DNA of 64,000 nucleotides, from contig NZ_CP096276.1 in assembly GCF_024662235.1 (NCBI RefSeq), positions 62,001 to 126,000 on the forward strand, read 5' to 3'. Below the pieces are notes generated by a model. The model did no database searches and was not told the DNA's origin. It worked only from the letters and a program-made list of their open reading frames with translations. Below, one piece after another: positions 36,713-45,635 of the stretch. How positions within the stretch are numbered: position 1 is the stretch's first letter; each line of letters begins with the position of its first letter. A program made the position numbers and the translations under genes. This stretch comes from Pimelobacter simplex. GTDB taxonomy: Bacteria; Actinomycetota; Actinomycetes; Propionibacteriales; Nocardioidaceae.

Positions 36713-36737
36713 AGTTGCCCTTTCAACTGGGTAACGT
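36713..36737 (+). promoter_or_regulatory. -10 box and inverted repeat before the lipase-like gene
   Basis: TAACGT (36732-36737) ends 7 nt before the GTG at 36745. Just upstream AGTTG (36713-36717) and CAACT (36724-36728) form an inverted repeat over the -35 area, a possible operator. Confidence 0.45.
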
Positions 36738-36744
36738 CTGTGAC

Positions 36745-37575
36745 GTGAGCAACACGTTGGCGCCCTGGCTGCTGCCCGACGGCTACGGCCGTCCGGCGCT
36801 GGCCGCGCTGCTGCGCGAGGGCAGTCTGGTGACCGAGGCGGGGCGCTACGCCGCCCGCCGGACCGTGACCCACCACGCGCGTCGTCGTACTCCCTATGCG
36901 GAGCGGGCGGCGGCGCGGGCGGCCGAGCCGGTGCTGCTGGTGCCGGGCTTCCTGGCCGGCGACTGGACGCTCACGGCGATGGCCGCCGAGCTGCGGGCGC
37001 GGGGGTTCCGGACCTACCGGTCCCAGATCCACGCCAACATCGGCTGCACGCTCAGCTCGGCGCTGCTGCTGGAGGCGCGCATCGAGCAGATCGCCGAGCG
37101 CCGCGACGCCCGGGTCCGGATCGTCGGGCACAGCCTCGGCGGGATGATCGCCCGCGGTCTCGCCGCGCGCCGCCCGGACCTGGTCTCGGGCATCGTCACG
37201 ATGGGCAGCCCGATGCGGGCGCCGGCCGCGCACCACGCGGTGCTGACCCGGGGGGTCCGGGTCCTCAACCGGCTCTCGGATGCCGGGGTGCCCGGCCTGA
37301 TGTCGGCCGACTGCGTCGCGGGGGAGTGCGCCCACCTGAGCTTCACCGAGTCGCAGGAGCCGCTGCGGGCCGACGTGGCGATGACCAACATCTACTCGCG
37401 CCGCGACGGGATCGTCGACTGGAAGGCCTGCCGCGACCCGCAGGGCGAGGCGGTCGAGGTCCGGGCCTCGCACATCGGCATGGCCGTCGACCCGCGGGTC
37501 ATCGACGCCGTCGCCACAGCGCTGAGCGCCCCACCCGCCGGGGTCTCCGTGCGGATGGGGCGCGACTCGGCCTGA
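36745..37575 (+). CDS. alpha/beta hydrolase, lipase-like
   Basis: 276 residues. PVLLVPGFLAGDWTL resembles the HG motif of bacterial lipases, the nucleophile elbow is VGHSLGGMIARGLA, and the C-terminal SHIGMAVDPRVID carries the probable catalytic His. A Cys pair (SADCVAGECAHL) may form a disulfide. No signal peptide. Leaderless GTG start. Possibly an esterase acting on membrane-derived or stored lipids; substrate unknown. Confidence 0.82.
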   Translation: MSNTLAPWLLPDGYGRPALAALLREGSLVTEAGRYAARRTVTHHARRRTPYAERAAARAAEPVLLVPGFLAGDWTLTAMAAELRARGFRTYRSQIHANIGCTLSSALLLEARIEQIAERRDARVRIVGHSLGGMIARGLAARRPDLVSGIVTMGSPMRAPAAHHAVLTRGVRVLNRLSDAGVPGLMSADCVAGECAHLSFTESQEPLRADVAMTNIYSRRDGIVDWKACRDPQGEAVEVRASHIGMAVDPRVIDAVATALSAPPAGVSVRMGRDSA

Positions 37576-37599
37576 GCCCGGGGCTCGAGCCGGGGGCTC
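37574..37599. terminator. hairpin between convergent lipase-like and DUF981 genes
   Basis: GAGCCC at 37574-37579 pairs with GGGCTC at 37594-37599 across a GC-rich loop in the 27-bp convergent gap. No T-run. Confidence 0.35.
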
Positions 37600-37602
37600 G
37601 GG

Positions 37603-38334
37603 TCACATCGTGTTGACGATGAGCCCGATGTGGGTGAAGAAGTTCATCGCGCCGAACAGCAGGAACAGCACGCCCGAGACGGTCCACAGCCAGCCGGTGA
37701 TCCGGGCCCAGACGCCCGCCGTACCGGTGCTGCGCAGGCGGTTGACCAGAAAGGCGAAGGCGAGGGCGCCGAGGCCGACGATGCCGATCAGGCCCGACAT
37801 GAAGATCGCCTCGACCAGCGGGTAGTCCGCGAACTCGCCCGAGATGGGCTCCTGCGGGGGAGCGGCGAACAGCTGGTACTTGATGCCGGCCACCGCGATG
37901 GCGAGCAGGCTGAGGCCCAGGCCGCCGACGAAGACGGTGATCGGCTGGGCGACGCGCGCCAGCTTCTCGACCGGCTTGCTGGCCGCCAGCGCGGTCGCGC
38001 CGCGCTTCCACAGGTAGAGCGCCGCGCCGAGCAGCAGGACGCCGAACCCGAGGCTCGTCTCGCCGAAGATGATGTTGTCGAACGGGAATCCGCCGGCGGC
38101 GAGCGGCCAGGTCAGCGTCATGTGCAGACCGGTCGCGGTCAGGATGCCGCCGAGGATGCCGAAGGTGAGTGCCCAGCCGTCGGTCTCGACCTCCTGGGGG
38201 GAGGTGAGGAGCTGGCGGCCCAGCATCACCAGTCCGACCAGGGCGGCGCCGACGGCGACGGCCATGATCGTGTTGTAGGTGGGCATGTTCGCCCAGTCGA
38301 TCTTCAGGCCCTCCTGGGCCACCAGGGTGTTCAT
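37603..38334 (-). CDS. DUF981 family membrane protein
   Basis: 243-residue polytopic protein with about seven hydrophobic helices, DUF981. The LTFGILGGILTATGLHMTLTWPL and LTVSG-type repeats with GAMNFFTHIGLI at the end are typical. Function unknown. ATG behind GAGGTG. Divergent from a TetR gene with a palindrome between them, so TetR probably controls it. Confidence 0.83.
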   Translation of the reverse strand: MNTLVAQEGLKIDWANMPTYNTIMAVAVGAALVGLVMLGRQLLTSPQEVETDGWALTFGILGGILTATGLHMTLTWPLAAGGFPFDNIIFGETSLGFGVLLLGAALYLWKRGATALAASKPVEKLARVAQPITVFVGGLGLSLLAIAVAGIKYQLFAAPPQEPISGEFADYPLVEAIFMSGLIGIVGLGALAFAFLVNRLRSTGTAGVWARITGWLWTVSGVLFLLFGAMNFFTHIGLIVNTM

Positions 38335-38388
38335 CGTGCTGCACCTCGAGTCCAACCGTGGGGCCGGATCTCGGCCCTCGGTAGCCAG

Positions 38389-38410
38389 AACCTATACGCG
38401 CGTTTAGTTA
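38389..38410. promoter_or_regulatory. candidate TetR operator
   Basis: 22-bp imperfect palindrome centred on ACGC-GCGT (AACCTATACGC and GCGTTTAGTTA, 8 of 11 matching) between the divergent DUF981 and tetR genes, just upstream of the tetR promoter. Confidence 0.6.
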
Positions 38411-38431
38411 TTCCGGCTGTGGGGTCGCCCG

Positions 38432-38437
38432 TAGGGT
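38432..38437 (+). promoter_or_regulatory. -10 box of the tetR gene
   Basis: TAGGGT with exactly 6 nt to the GTG start at 38444. Confidence 0.5.
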
Positions 38438-38443
38438 GGCGCC

Positions 38444-39052
38444 GTGGCCACCGCACCCCGTCCCACGGCCCGCGCGCGCAGCGCGCAGCGCCAGCAGGCG
38501 ATGGTCGACGCCGCCGCCCGCCTCTTGATCGAGGAGGGACCGGACGCGGTCACCCACCGCAAGGTCGCCGCCGCCGCGGGGGTGCCCGCCGGCTCGGCGG
38601 GCTACTACTTCCCGACCCGCCAGGAGCTCTACGCCGCCGCGGTCGCCGCGGCCGAGCAGGTCCGCTCGGCGGGCGCTGCCGAGCGGGCGGCCGCGCTGCC
38701 CCGGCGCCGCCGGTCGGCGACCGCGACCGCCGCCCTGCTGCTGGAGGTGCTCTACGCGCCCGCGCTCGACCGCGCGGTCGTCACCCGTCGCCTCCAGCCC
38801 ATGCTGGAGGCGACGTCGGACCCCGAGCTGCGCCCGATCATGGCCGCCTCGCGGCCCGCCCTCCTGGACGCGCTGCGCGAGACGCTCGACCGGTGCGGCT
38901 GGGGAGCCGTCGGGGCGAGCGCGGACTTCGACCTCGTCGTACGGATGCTCGACGCGGCGCTGCTGTACGGCGCCGCCGCCGGCGACGAGGATCCCGTCGC
39001 CGACGCGGTGGCCGACGTCGCGCGCCTGCTGGAGCTGGTCAGTCGAAGTTGA
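38444..39052 (+). CDS. TetR family transcriptional regulator
   Basis: 202 residues. N-terminal TetR helix-turn-helix: [43 protein letters not shown], where the GSAGYYF variant of the usual YYHF motif is seen. The ligand domain is Ala-rich and unassigned. Leaderless GTG. It likely represses itself and the divergent DUF981 gene. 3' end overlaps glpX by 14 bp on the other strand. Confidence 0.9.
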   Translation: MATAPRPTARARSAQRQQAMVDAAARLLIEEGPDAVTHRKVAAAAGVPAGSAGYYFPTRQELYAAAVAAAEQVRSAGAAERAAALPRRRRSATATAALLLEVLYAPALDRAVVTRRLQPMLEATSDPELRPIMAASRPALLDALRETLDRCGWGAVGASADFDLVVRMLDAALLYGAAAGDEDPVADAVADVARLLELVSRS

Positions 39053-40052
39053 TCGCGCTGAAGCCGCGCAGCTTGGAGAGCTGGTGCTCGGACGTGATGG
39101 TCCGGATCGTGCCGCTGCGCGAGCGCATGACCAGCGACTGGGTCACGGCGCCGCCGCCGCGGTAGCGGACGCCGCGGACGAGCTCGCCGTCGGTGATGCC
39201 CGTGGCGACGAAGAAGCAGTCGTCACCGGTCACCAGGGTGTCGGTGGTGAGGATGTGGTCGGGGTCGAGGTTGTGGCCGGCGTCGATGGCGCGCTGGCGC
39301 TCCTCGTCGTCGGTGGGCCACAGCCGGCCCTGGATCGTGCCGCCCATGGCCTTCATGGCGCACGCGGCGATGATGCCCTCGGGCGTGCCGCCGATGCCGA
39401 GGAGCAGGTCGATGCCGGTGTCGGCGCGGGCGGCCATGATCGCGCCCGCGACGTCGCCGTCGGTGATGAACTTGATCCGGGCGCCGGTCGCGCGGATCTC
39501 CTCGACCAGCTTGTCGTGGCGCGGACGGTCGAGCAGGACGACGGTCACATCGGACGGGTTGGAGCCCTTGGCCTTGGCGACCTGGTGGATGTTCTCGGCG
39601 ACGGGGTAGCGGATGTCGACCAGGTCGGCGGCCTCGGGGCCGGTGACGAGCTTCTCCATGTAGAAGACGGCGGAGGGGTCGTACATCGTGCCGCGCGGGG
39701 CGACGGCCAGGACGGCGACCGCGTTGGCCATGCCCTTGGCGGTCAGCGTGGTCCCGTCGATCGGGTCGACGGCGACGTCGCACTCGGGGCCGGTGCCGTC
39801 GCCGACGGTCTCACCGTTGTAGAGCATGGGGGCGTTGTCCTTCTCGCCCTCGCCGATCACGACGGTGCCGTTCATGCTGACGGTCGAGATCATCACGCGC
39901 ATCGCCTGGACGGCGACGCCGTCGGCGCCGTTCTTGTCACCACGGCCGACCCACCGCCCGGCTGCCATGGCGGCCGCCTCGGTGACCCTCACCAGCTCGA
40001 GAGCGAGGTTGCGGTCGGGGGCGGGCGGCTCCACGGCGAGGGCGTCGTTCAT
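39039..40052 (-). CDS. glpX: class II fructose-1,6-bisphosphatase
   Basis: Gluconeogenic phosphatase, 337 residues. The metal and substrate sites appear as [42 protein letters not shown] and [19 protein letters not shown]. GlpX is the only FBPase class in most actinobacteria. ATG start 7 nt after a TAGGGT -10 box (40060-40065). Lies downstream of modC in the same direction but has its own promoter. Confidence 0.95.
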   Translation of the reverse strand: MNDALAVEPPAPDRNLALELVRVTEAAAMAAGRWVGRGDKNGADGVAVQAMRVMISTVSMNGTVVIGEGEKDNAPMLYNGETVGDGTGPECDVAVDPIDGTTLTAKGMANAVAVLAVAPRGTMYDPSAVFYMEKLVTGPEAADLVDIRYPVAENIHQVAKAKGSNPSDVTVVLLDRPRHDKLVEEIRATGARIKFITDGDVAGAIMAARADTGIDLLLGIGGTPEGIIAACAMKAMGGTIQGRLWPTDDEERQRAIDAGHNLDPDHILTTDTLVTGDDCFFVATGITDGELVRGVRYRGGGAVTQSLVMRSRSGTIRTITSEHQLSKLRGFSAINFD

Positions 40053-40059
40053 AGGGCGA

Positions 40060-40065
40060 ACCCTA
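40060..40065 (-). promoter_or_regulatory. -10 box of glpX
   Basis: TAGGGT on the minus strand, 7 nt before the ATG, inside the 25-bp gap after modC. Confidence 0.5.
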
Positions 40066-40077
40066 TCGGTCGCTTTC

Positions 40078-41121
40078 TCACTGGGCGTACACGTCGACTT
40101 CGGTCGCCTTGACGACGAACGTCGCGCCGGTGCCCGGTGCGAGTCCCAGCTCGGCGACCGAGGCCACCGTGACGTCCGCCGCGAGCTCGCCCGCGCGCAC
40201 CCGGACGACATCCCCCAGCGGCTCGAGCTCGGTCACCACGACGGCCAGGGCGTTGCGCGGGCTGCCGCCGGGCGGCTCCCGGTGCACGGCGACCGCGGAG
40301 GGGCGGAAGACCGCCACCGCGGGGGCGCCGGGGGCGGGATGGTCGCCGGTCGCGGCGGTGCCGTGCAGGAGCAGGCCGTCCGGACGTCGTACGCCGTCGG
40401 GGGTGGCGACGCCGGAGACCAGGTTGAGCCCCGCGAACCGTGCCGCGAAGGCGCTGCGCGGCCGGGAGAGCACCTCGCTGGTCGGTCCCTGCTCGGCCAC
40501 CCGCCCGTCCTCGACCACGACCACCCGGTCGGCGAGCAGCAGCGCGTCGAGCACGTGGTGGGTGACGATGACGGCCGTGCGGTCGGCGAGGACACGGCGC
40601 AGGAGCGTCCGCAGCGCCGGGGCGACCGCCACGTCGAGCGCCGCCATCGGCTCGTCGAGCAGCAGCAGGCGGGGGTCCGCGGCGAGCGCCCGGGCGACCG
40701 CGACGCGCTGCGCCTGGCCGCCGGAGAGCTGGGCCGGCTTGCGGCCGGCGAGGTCGGCGGCGTCGACCTCGGCGAGCCAGTGCTCGGCGGCGGCGCGGGC
40801 CGCGCGGCGTCCGGTCCCGGTGCTGCGCGGGCCGAAGGCGACGTTCTCCAGCACCGTCAGGTGGGGGAACAGCAGCGGGTCCTGCGCCAGCAGCGCCGTA
40901 CGACGCGCGTGCGGCGCGACCCAGCGCCCGGGGCCGGTGAGCTCCTCGCTGTCGAGCACGATCCGCCCGGCGTCGGGGCGCAGCAGGCCGCCGAGGACCG
41001 AGAGCGTCGTGGACTTGCCGGCGCCGTTGGGGCCCAGCAGCGCGACGGTCTCGCCGTCCGCGATCTCGAAGCTGACGTTGACGTCACGTTCAGCGACGGT
41101 CACGTCCACCAGCGCGCTCAC
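40078..41121 (-). CDS. modC: molybdate ABC transporter ATP-binding protein
   Basis: 347 residues. Walker [10 protein letters not shown] (30-38), signature QLSGGQAQR (131-139), Walker [15 protein letters not shown]-loop [10 protein letters not shown], and a C-terminal Mop/TOBE oxyanion-binding domain (about 285-347). Powers molybdate import through ModB. Start overlaps the modB stop (ATGA). Confidence 0.92.
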   Translation of the reverse strand: MSALVDVTVAERDVNVSFEIADGETVALLGPNGAGKSTTLSVLGGLLRPDAGRIVLDSEELTGPGRWVAPHARRTALLAQDPLLFPHLTVLENVAFGPRSTGTGRRAARAAAEHWLAEVDAADLAGRKPAQLSGGQAQRVAVARALAADPRLLLLDEPMAALDVAVAPALRTLLRRVLADRTAVIVTHHVLDALLLADRVVVVEDGRVAEQGPTSEVLSRPRSAFAARFAGLNLVSGVATPDGVRRPDGLLLHGTAATGDHPAPGAPAVAVFRPSAVAVHREPPGGSPRNALAVVVTELEPLGDVVRVRAGELAADVTVASVAELGLAPGTGATFVVKATEVDVYAQ

Positions 41122-41912
41122 AACGCACCCCGCGGCCGGACCAGGCCGATCACCAGCACGGCGACGGCGACCAGGACCAGCGACATCGCCACGGCGGCGT
41201 CGGCATCGGTGACCCGGAGGTTGTAGATGAGCAGCGGCAGCGTGCGGGTGGTGCCCTCCAGGCTGCCGGCGAAGGTGATGGTGGCGCCGAATTCACCCAG
41301 GGAGCGGGCGAACGCGAGCACGGCGCCCGAGGCCAGGCCCGGGAGCACGAGCGGCAGCGTGACCCGGCGCAGCACCGTCGTGGGGCGGGCGCCGAGCGAG
41401 GCCGCCACGACGTCGTACCGCTCGCCGGCGGTGCGCAGGGCGCCTTCCAGGCTGACCACGAGGAAGGGAAGCGACACGAACGTCTGGGCGAGGACGACGG
41501 CGACGGTGCTGAACGCGATCTTGATCCCGAGCGCCTCGAGCTCGGAGCCGAGCAGGCCCTGGCGGCCGAACGCGGACAGCAGGGCGATGCCGCCGACGAC
41601 GGGCGGCAGCACGAGCGGGAGCAGCACGAGCGAGCGCAGCACCCCCAGCCAGCGGGCCTCGCTCCGGGCGAGGACCGTGGCCAGGGGGATGCCGAGCACC
41701 AGGCAGAGCAGGGTGCTGGCGGTCGACGTACGGATGCTGAGCCAGAGGGCCGAGCGGGCCCCCTCGGACGTGATCAGCGAGAGGAAGTCGCCCCACGCGA
41801 TCCGCGTCGTCATCGAGGCGACCGGCAGCACCACGAACACGGCGGCCAGCAGCGCCGGCCCGAAGAGCCAGCGCGGCAGGCCGACGTGCCGGGTGCGCCC
41901 GCCGCGACTCAC
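41118..41912 (-). CDS. modB: molybdate ABC transporter permease
   Basis: 264 residues, six helices. [22 protein letters not shown] is the ModB signature region, and the ATPase-docking loop is [20 protein letters not shown], followed by [17 protein letters not shown]. Middle gene of modABC, overlapping both neighbours by four bases. Confidence 0.92.
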   Translation of the reverse strand: MSRGGRTRHVGLPRWLFGPALLAAVFVVLPVASMTTRIAWGDFLSLITSEGARSALWLSIRTSTASTLLCLVLGIPLATVLARSEARWLGVLRSLVLLPLVLPPVVGGIALLSAFGRQGLLGSELEALGIKIAFSTVAVVLAQTFVSLPFLVVSLEGALRTAGERYDVVAASLGARPTTVLRRVTLPLVLPGLASGAVLAFARSLGEFGATITFAGSLEGTTRTLPLLIYNLRVTDADAAVAMSLVLVAVAVLVIGLVRPRGAL

Positions 41913-42700
41913 GGGGTGGGCGCGCCGAAGCCGGCCTGCTCGAAGACCTTCTGACCCTCACCGAGGACGAGCTCGATCCACTGCTGCGCGAGGTCGGCGT
42001 GCTGGGCGTCCTTGACCACGACGATCGGGTAGTGGTTGACGATGTCGGCCGCCTCGGGGAACTCGATGCCCTGGACCTTGTCGCCGGCCGCGGTCACGTC
42101 GGTGACGTAGACCAGGCCGGCGTCGGCCTCGCCGGACTCGACCTTGGCGAGGACGTCGGTCACCGACTGCTCCTCGCTGACCGGCTTGAAGTCCAGCCCG
42201 GCCGCCTCGGCGACCTTGGCCGACGCGCTGCCGCACGGGACCTCGGGCTGGCACAGCACCAGGTTGACGTCCTTCTTGGTCAGGTCGGCGAGACCCTTGA
42301 TGCCGGCAGGGTTGCCCGGCGGGACCGCGATCATGAGCGTGTTGGTCGCGAACTCCTGGGGCTCGCCCGCGGTGAGACCGGCGGCGACGAGCTTGTCCAT
42401 GTTGGCGGTGTCGGCCGAGGCGAACACGTCGGCCGAGGCGCCCTCGGTGATCTGCGCGACCAGGTCGGAGGAGCCGCCGAACGACAGCTTGACGTCGACG
42501 TCGGAGTGCGCGGCCTCGTAGGTCTTCTCCAGCTCCTCGAACGTCTTGGTCAGCGACGCGGCGGCGAACACGGTGAGCTCGGTCTTGCCGCCGCTCTTGG
42601 TGTCGCCCCCCTTGTCGCCGTCGTCACCGCAGGCGGCGAGGGGGAGGGCGAGCAGGACGGCGGCGCTCGCGGCGCCGAGCCGGAGCCAGGTGGTCTTCAT
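41909..42700 (-). CDS. modA: molybdate-binding lipoprotein
   Basis: 263-residue periplasmic-type binding protein tethered by lipobox LAAC (Cys near 24). Ligand-binding segments are [39 protein letters not shown] and GLVYVTDV. Binds molybdate and probably tungstate outside the membrane. Start codon shares one base with the stop of the HTH-TOBE gene upstream (TGATG). Confidence 0.93.
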   Translation of the reverse strand: MKTTWLRLGAASAAVLLALPLAACGDDGDKGGDTKSGGKTELTVFAAASLTKTFEELEKTYEAAHSDVDVKLSFGGSSDLVAQITEGASADVFASADTANMDKLVAAGLTAGEPQEFATNTLMIAVPPGNPAGIKGLADLTKKDVNLVLCQPEVPCGSASAKVAEAAGLDFKPVSEEQSVTDVLAKVESGEADAGLVYVTDVTAAGDKVQGIEFPEAADIVNHYPIVVVKDAQHADLAQQWIELVLGEGQKVFEQAGFGAPTP

Positions 42701-43116
42701 CAGGACTGCTTCCTCGGGGAGACGGGTCGTTCGACGACGACGGTGGTGGACTTGACCGACGCGATCGCCCGGACGCCGGGCTCGAGGCCCAGCTCGGCCG
42801 CGGCCTCCGCGCTCATCAGCGACACGACCCGGTAGGGACCGCAGACCATCTCGACCTGGGCCATCACCGTGTCGGCGACGACCCGGGTGACGATCCCGGT
42901 CATCCGGTTGCGCGCGCTGACCTCACCCGAACGGGTGCGCGTGCGGTCGGCCTCGTCGACCAGCGACGCGGCCAGCACGGCGAGGTCCGGGCCGGGGATG
43001 ACGGTGCGTCCGTCGACGGTCGCACTCGCGACCCGGCCGGCGTCGATCCAGCGGCGCACGGTGTCGGTGCTGACGCCGAGGAGGTCAGCCGCCTCGGAGA
43101 CGCGATAGTCGGCCAT
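42700..43116 (-). CDS. HTH-TOBE (Mop) molybdate-responsive regulator, mod operon
   Basis: 138 residues. A MerR/excisionase-like helix-turn-helix (YRVSEAADLLGVSTDTVRRW) joined to one TOBE/Mop domain (SARNRMTGIVTRVVADTVMAQVEMVCG, then SLMSAEAAAELGLEPG), which binds molybdate or tungstate. It is the first gene of the modABC operon and so a likely autoregulator. A paralogue lies 460 bp upstream. ATG at 43116 has GGGTGG in front; an in-frame ATG at 43134 lies inside the palindrome and is less likely. Confidence 0.9.
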   Translation of the reverse strand: MADYRVSEAADLLGVSTDTVRRWIDAGRVASATVDGRTVIPGPDLAVLAASLVDEADRTRTRSGEVSARNRMTGIVTRVVADTVMAQVEMVCGPYRVVSLMSAEAAAELGLEPGVRAIASVKSTTVVVERPVSPRKQS

Positions 43117-43125
43117 GACACCACC

Positions 43126-43143
43126 CTGCCGCATCTGCGGCAG
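43126..43143. promoter_or_regulatory. 18-bp perfect palindrome before the mod operon
   Basis: CTGCCGCA-TC-TGCGGCAG, an 8-2-8 perfect inverted repeat, 9 bp upstream of the HTH-TOBE ATG. Strong candidate operator for one or both HTH-TOBE proteins; as RNA it would form a hairpin next to the ribosome binding site. Confidence 0.65.
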
Positions 43144-43173
43144 AAAAGCGCCACCGGGTGTTGCATCCGCTGC

Positions 43174-43578
43174 TCAGCAGTCGGCGCGGACTCCCTTGAC
43201 GGCGGCCAGCAGTCCCTCGCGCGCCTCGGTCACCACGGCACCGTCGACCGGCCGGCCCTTGGTGCTGCGGCGGGCCTGGGCGAGCAGGTCGGCGACGGCC
43301 TGCTCGGCGTTCTCGAGCTGGGCCCGCTCGTCGCCGGACACGGTGGCCTTGGCCGCGCTCAGCGCGGTCTTGACCGCGGTGAGGGTACGCCGGGCGGTCG
43401 CCGGGTCCTCGCTGATCGTGGCGATGGCGTTCTCCGCCTGGCGCTGGGCGTCGTCGACCGCGGTCTGGGCGATCGCGCAGGTCGGGCTGAGCTGCTTGCG
43501 CTGCTCGTCGGTGCAGCCCGCGGCGAGGACGCCGAGGACCAGCGTGGCCGCCGCGAGGCGCGCCGTGCGTCGTCCCAT
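43174..43578 (-). CDS. small lipoprotein, unknown function
   Basis: 134 residues. Signal peptide with lipobox LAAGC (Cys 22), then an Ala/Glu/Arg-rich helical body with a Cys at 34 and a C-terminal Cys. I do not recognise a family. It is the last gene of the tungstate-type operon, its ATG overlapping the upstream HTH-TOBE stop. It faces the outside of the membrane, where the TupA-like protein works. Confidence 0.7.
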   Translation of the reverse strand: MGRRTARLAAATLVLGVLAAGCTDEQRKQLSPTCAIAQTAVDDAQRQAENAIATISEDPATARRTLTAVKTALSAAKATVSGDERAQLENAEQAVADLLAQARRSTKGRPVDGAVVTEAREGLLAAVKGVRADC

Positions 43579-43961
43579 CAGGCCTCGACGATCACGGTCG
43601 TCGACTTCACCACGGCGGTCGCCGGCTTGCCGGGCTCCAGGCCCAGGTCGTCGGCGGCCTCGCGGCTCATCAGCGAGACGATCCGGTAGTCACCGCACGC
43701 CAGCTCGACCTTGGCCATCACGCCGTCTCGCTCGACCGAGACGACGACGCCGGCGAGCCGGTTGCGGGCGCTGGAGGTGGCGGTGCGCCCGGTCAGCTTG
43801 GCGGTCAGCGCCGGCAGCTGGTCCGAGCGCAGCACGCGCTGGTTGTTCTGGCGCTCGAACACGACGCGGCCCTCGGACTCCCAACGGCGCAGCGTGTCGA
43901 CGCTCACGCCCACTGCCTGGGCGACCTCACCGATGCGCAAGTACTCCGACACGTCGCTCAT
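43578..43961 (-). CDS. HTH-TOBE (Mop) regulator, tup-type operon
   Basis: 127 residues, paralogous to the regulator of the mod operon: YLRIGEVAQAVGVSVDTLRRWESEGRV helix-turn-helix, then a TOBE domain (SARNRLAGVVVSVERDGVMAKVELACG, SLMSREAADDLGLEPG). Likely senses tungstate or molybdate and controls one or both oxyanion operons. One base separates it from the ATPase stop. Confidence 0.88.
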   Translation of the reverse strand: MSDVSEYLRIGEVAQAVGVSVDTLRRWESEGRVVFERQNNQRVLRSDQLPALTAKLTGRTATSSARNRLAGVVVSVERDGVMAKVELACGDYRIVSLMSREAADDLGLEPGKPATAVVKSTTVIVEA

Positions 43962-43962
43962 C

Positions 43963-44919
43963 CTAGGGCGCTCCCGTCGCCGCCGGGGCGGGGAACCGGA
44001 CCGCGCCGTCGAGCCGGAACCGGACGGGGTCGCCGAGACCGACGCTCCCGGTCGGCCGGACGGTCCGCACGGCGCCGTGCGCTCCGGTGACCTCGATCCG
44101 GACGCCGTCCTGCTGGGGGACCAGCCGGGTGACGGTGCCGGTGAGCTCGCCGGCGGCGTCGAGGACGACGTGCGGGGGACGGGTCAGGACCAGCTCGTCG
44201 CCGAGGACCAGCTCGCCGTCGTACCCGAGGAAGCGGGCGACCTCGGCGCTCGGCGGGGCGGCGAGGAGCGCGTCCGGACCGCCCGCGGCGACGATCCGGC
44301 CCTCGATCATGACGACCAGCCGGGTCGCCAGCGCCCAGGCCTCCGCGCGGTCGTGGACGACGACGAGGACGCCGCCCGCCGCGGTGCGCAGCGCCGACCC
44401 CGTGTCCTCGCACAGCGCGGCGCGGGTCTCGGCGTCGAGGCCGGCGAACGGCTCGTCGAGGAGCAGCAGGTCGGGCCGGAGCGCGATCCCACGGGCGACG
44501 TGGACCCGGCGCCGCTCCCCGCCCGACAGGGTCGTCGCGTGGCGCCGGGCGAGGTGCGCGGCGCGCATCTGCTCCAGCGCCTCCATCGCCCGCGCCCGCC
44601 GCTGCGACCGCGGGACGCCCCACCAGGCGAGCGCGAGCTCGACGTTCGCGCGCACCGACCGGCTCGCCAGACCCGGGGCCTGCAACACGGAGGCGACGCG
44701 TCCGGTCCGCTCGACCCGGCCGCCGTGGGCGCGGACCACGCCGCCGACCGCTTCGAGCAGGCTGCTCTTGCCCGCGCCGTTCGGGCCGAGCACCGCCACG
44801 ACCTCGCCGCGGTCCAGGGTCAGGTCGACGCCGTGGACGACGCTCGCCCGGCCGCGGCGTACCTGCAGGGCGTCGAGGGTGAGGAGCCGCTCGCCGCTCA
44901 CGTCGACCATGTCGTTCAT
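43963..44919 (-). CDS. tupC: tungstate-type ABC transporter ATP-binding protein
   Basis: 318 residues. Walker [10 protein letters not shown] (45-53), signature TLSGGERRR, Walker B LLLLDEPFAGLD, H-loop VVVHDRAEA, and a C-terminal TOBE-like domain (about 245-310). Companion of the TupB-like permease, whose stop overlaps its start. Calling it tungstate rather than molybdate rests on the TupA and TupB partners. Confidence 0.82.
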   Translation of the reverse strand: MNDMVDVSGERLLTLDALQVRRGRASVVHGVDLTLDRGEVVAVLGPNGAGKSSLLEAVGGVVRAHGGRVERTGRVASVLQAPGLASRSVRANVELALAWWGVPRSQRRARAMEALEQMRAAHLARRHATTLSGGERRRVHVARGIALRPDLLLLDEPFAGLDAETRAALCEDTGSALRTAAGGVLVVVHDRAEAWALATRLVVMIEGRIVAAGGPDALLAAPPSAEVARFLGYDGELVLGDELVLTRPPHVVLDAAGELTGTVTRLVPQQDGVRIEVTGAHGAVRTVRPTGSVGLGDPVRFRLDGAVRFPAPAATGAP

Positions 44920-45635
44920 GTCGCCCGCCTCGGCGGTCCGGGCCGCCGCCGGCCGTACTGGAGCATGGTGAGCAGCGCGACCACGACGAGGATCAGGCCG
45001 AGCAGCACGATGCCGATCGCGATCGCCTCGGCCCAGTGCGCGGCGTTGACCCGCGCCAGCGTCGCGCTGGCCAGCGTCTGGGTCAGGCCGTCGATATTGC
45101 CGCCGACCAGGACGACGGCGCCGACCTCCGAGAGCCCCGAGCCGATGGCGGCGATGACCGCGGCGAGGATCCCGGTCCGCGCCTCGCGGGCCGCGAGCGC
45201 GCCGACCCGCAGCCGGCCCGCGCCGAACGCGCGGGCCTGGTCGAGCAGGCCGGGGGAGACGTCGCGCACCGCGGAGGCGCTGAGGGCCACGATGATCGGC
45301 AGTGCGAGAACCGTCTGGGCGACGTAGACGCCGTTGAGCGTGAACAGCAGGTGCAGGCGGCCCAGCGGCCCGACCGGGAACATGAGCAGGACCAGGAACA
45401 GCCCCACGATCACCGGCGGCAGGCCCAGCCCGGCGTTCGCGAGCACCAGCCCGACGCCGCGTCCGCGGAACCGGCCCAGCCCGAGCGCCAGCCCGATCGG
45501 CAGCCCGATCACGAAGGCGACGAGCGTCGGCAGCAGCGCCACCTTGAGCGTGGTCAGCGTCAGGTCGAGCAGCCACGGCTCGCGGCCGAGCACCAGGTCC
45601 CAGGCCTGGCCGAAGCCGTCGGTCCAGAAGTTCAC
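44916..45635 (-). CDS. tupB: tungstate-type ABC transporter permease
   Basis: 239 residues with about five helices. GLGLPPVIVGLFLVLLMFPVGP is the TupB/WtpB-like signature, and the docking loop reads ARAFGAGRLRVGALAAREARTG, followed by AIGSGLSEVGAVVLVGGNI. GTG start overlaps the DUF2149 stop. Forms the membrane channel used by the TupA-like binding protein at the operon head. Confidence 0.85.
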   Translation of the reverse strand: MNFWTDGFGQAWDLVLGREPWLLDLTLTTLKVALLPTLVAFVIGLPIGLALGLGRFRGRGVGLVLANAGLGLPPVIVGLFLVLLMFPVGPLGRLHLLFTLNGVYVAQTVLALPIIVALSASAVRDVSPGLLDQARAFGAGRLRVGALAAREARTGILAAVIAAIGSGLSEVGAVVLVGGNIDGLTQTLASATLARVNAAHWAEAIAIGIVLLGLILVVVALLTMLQYGRRRPGPPRRAT

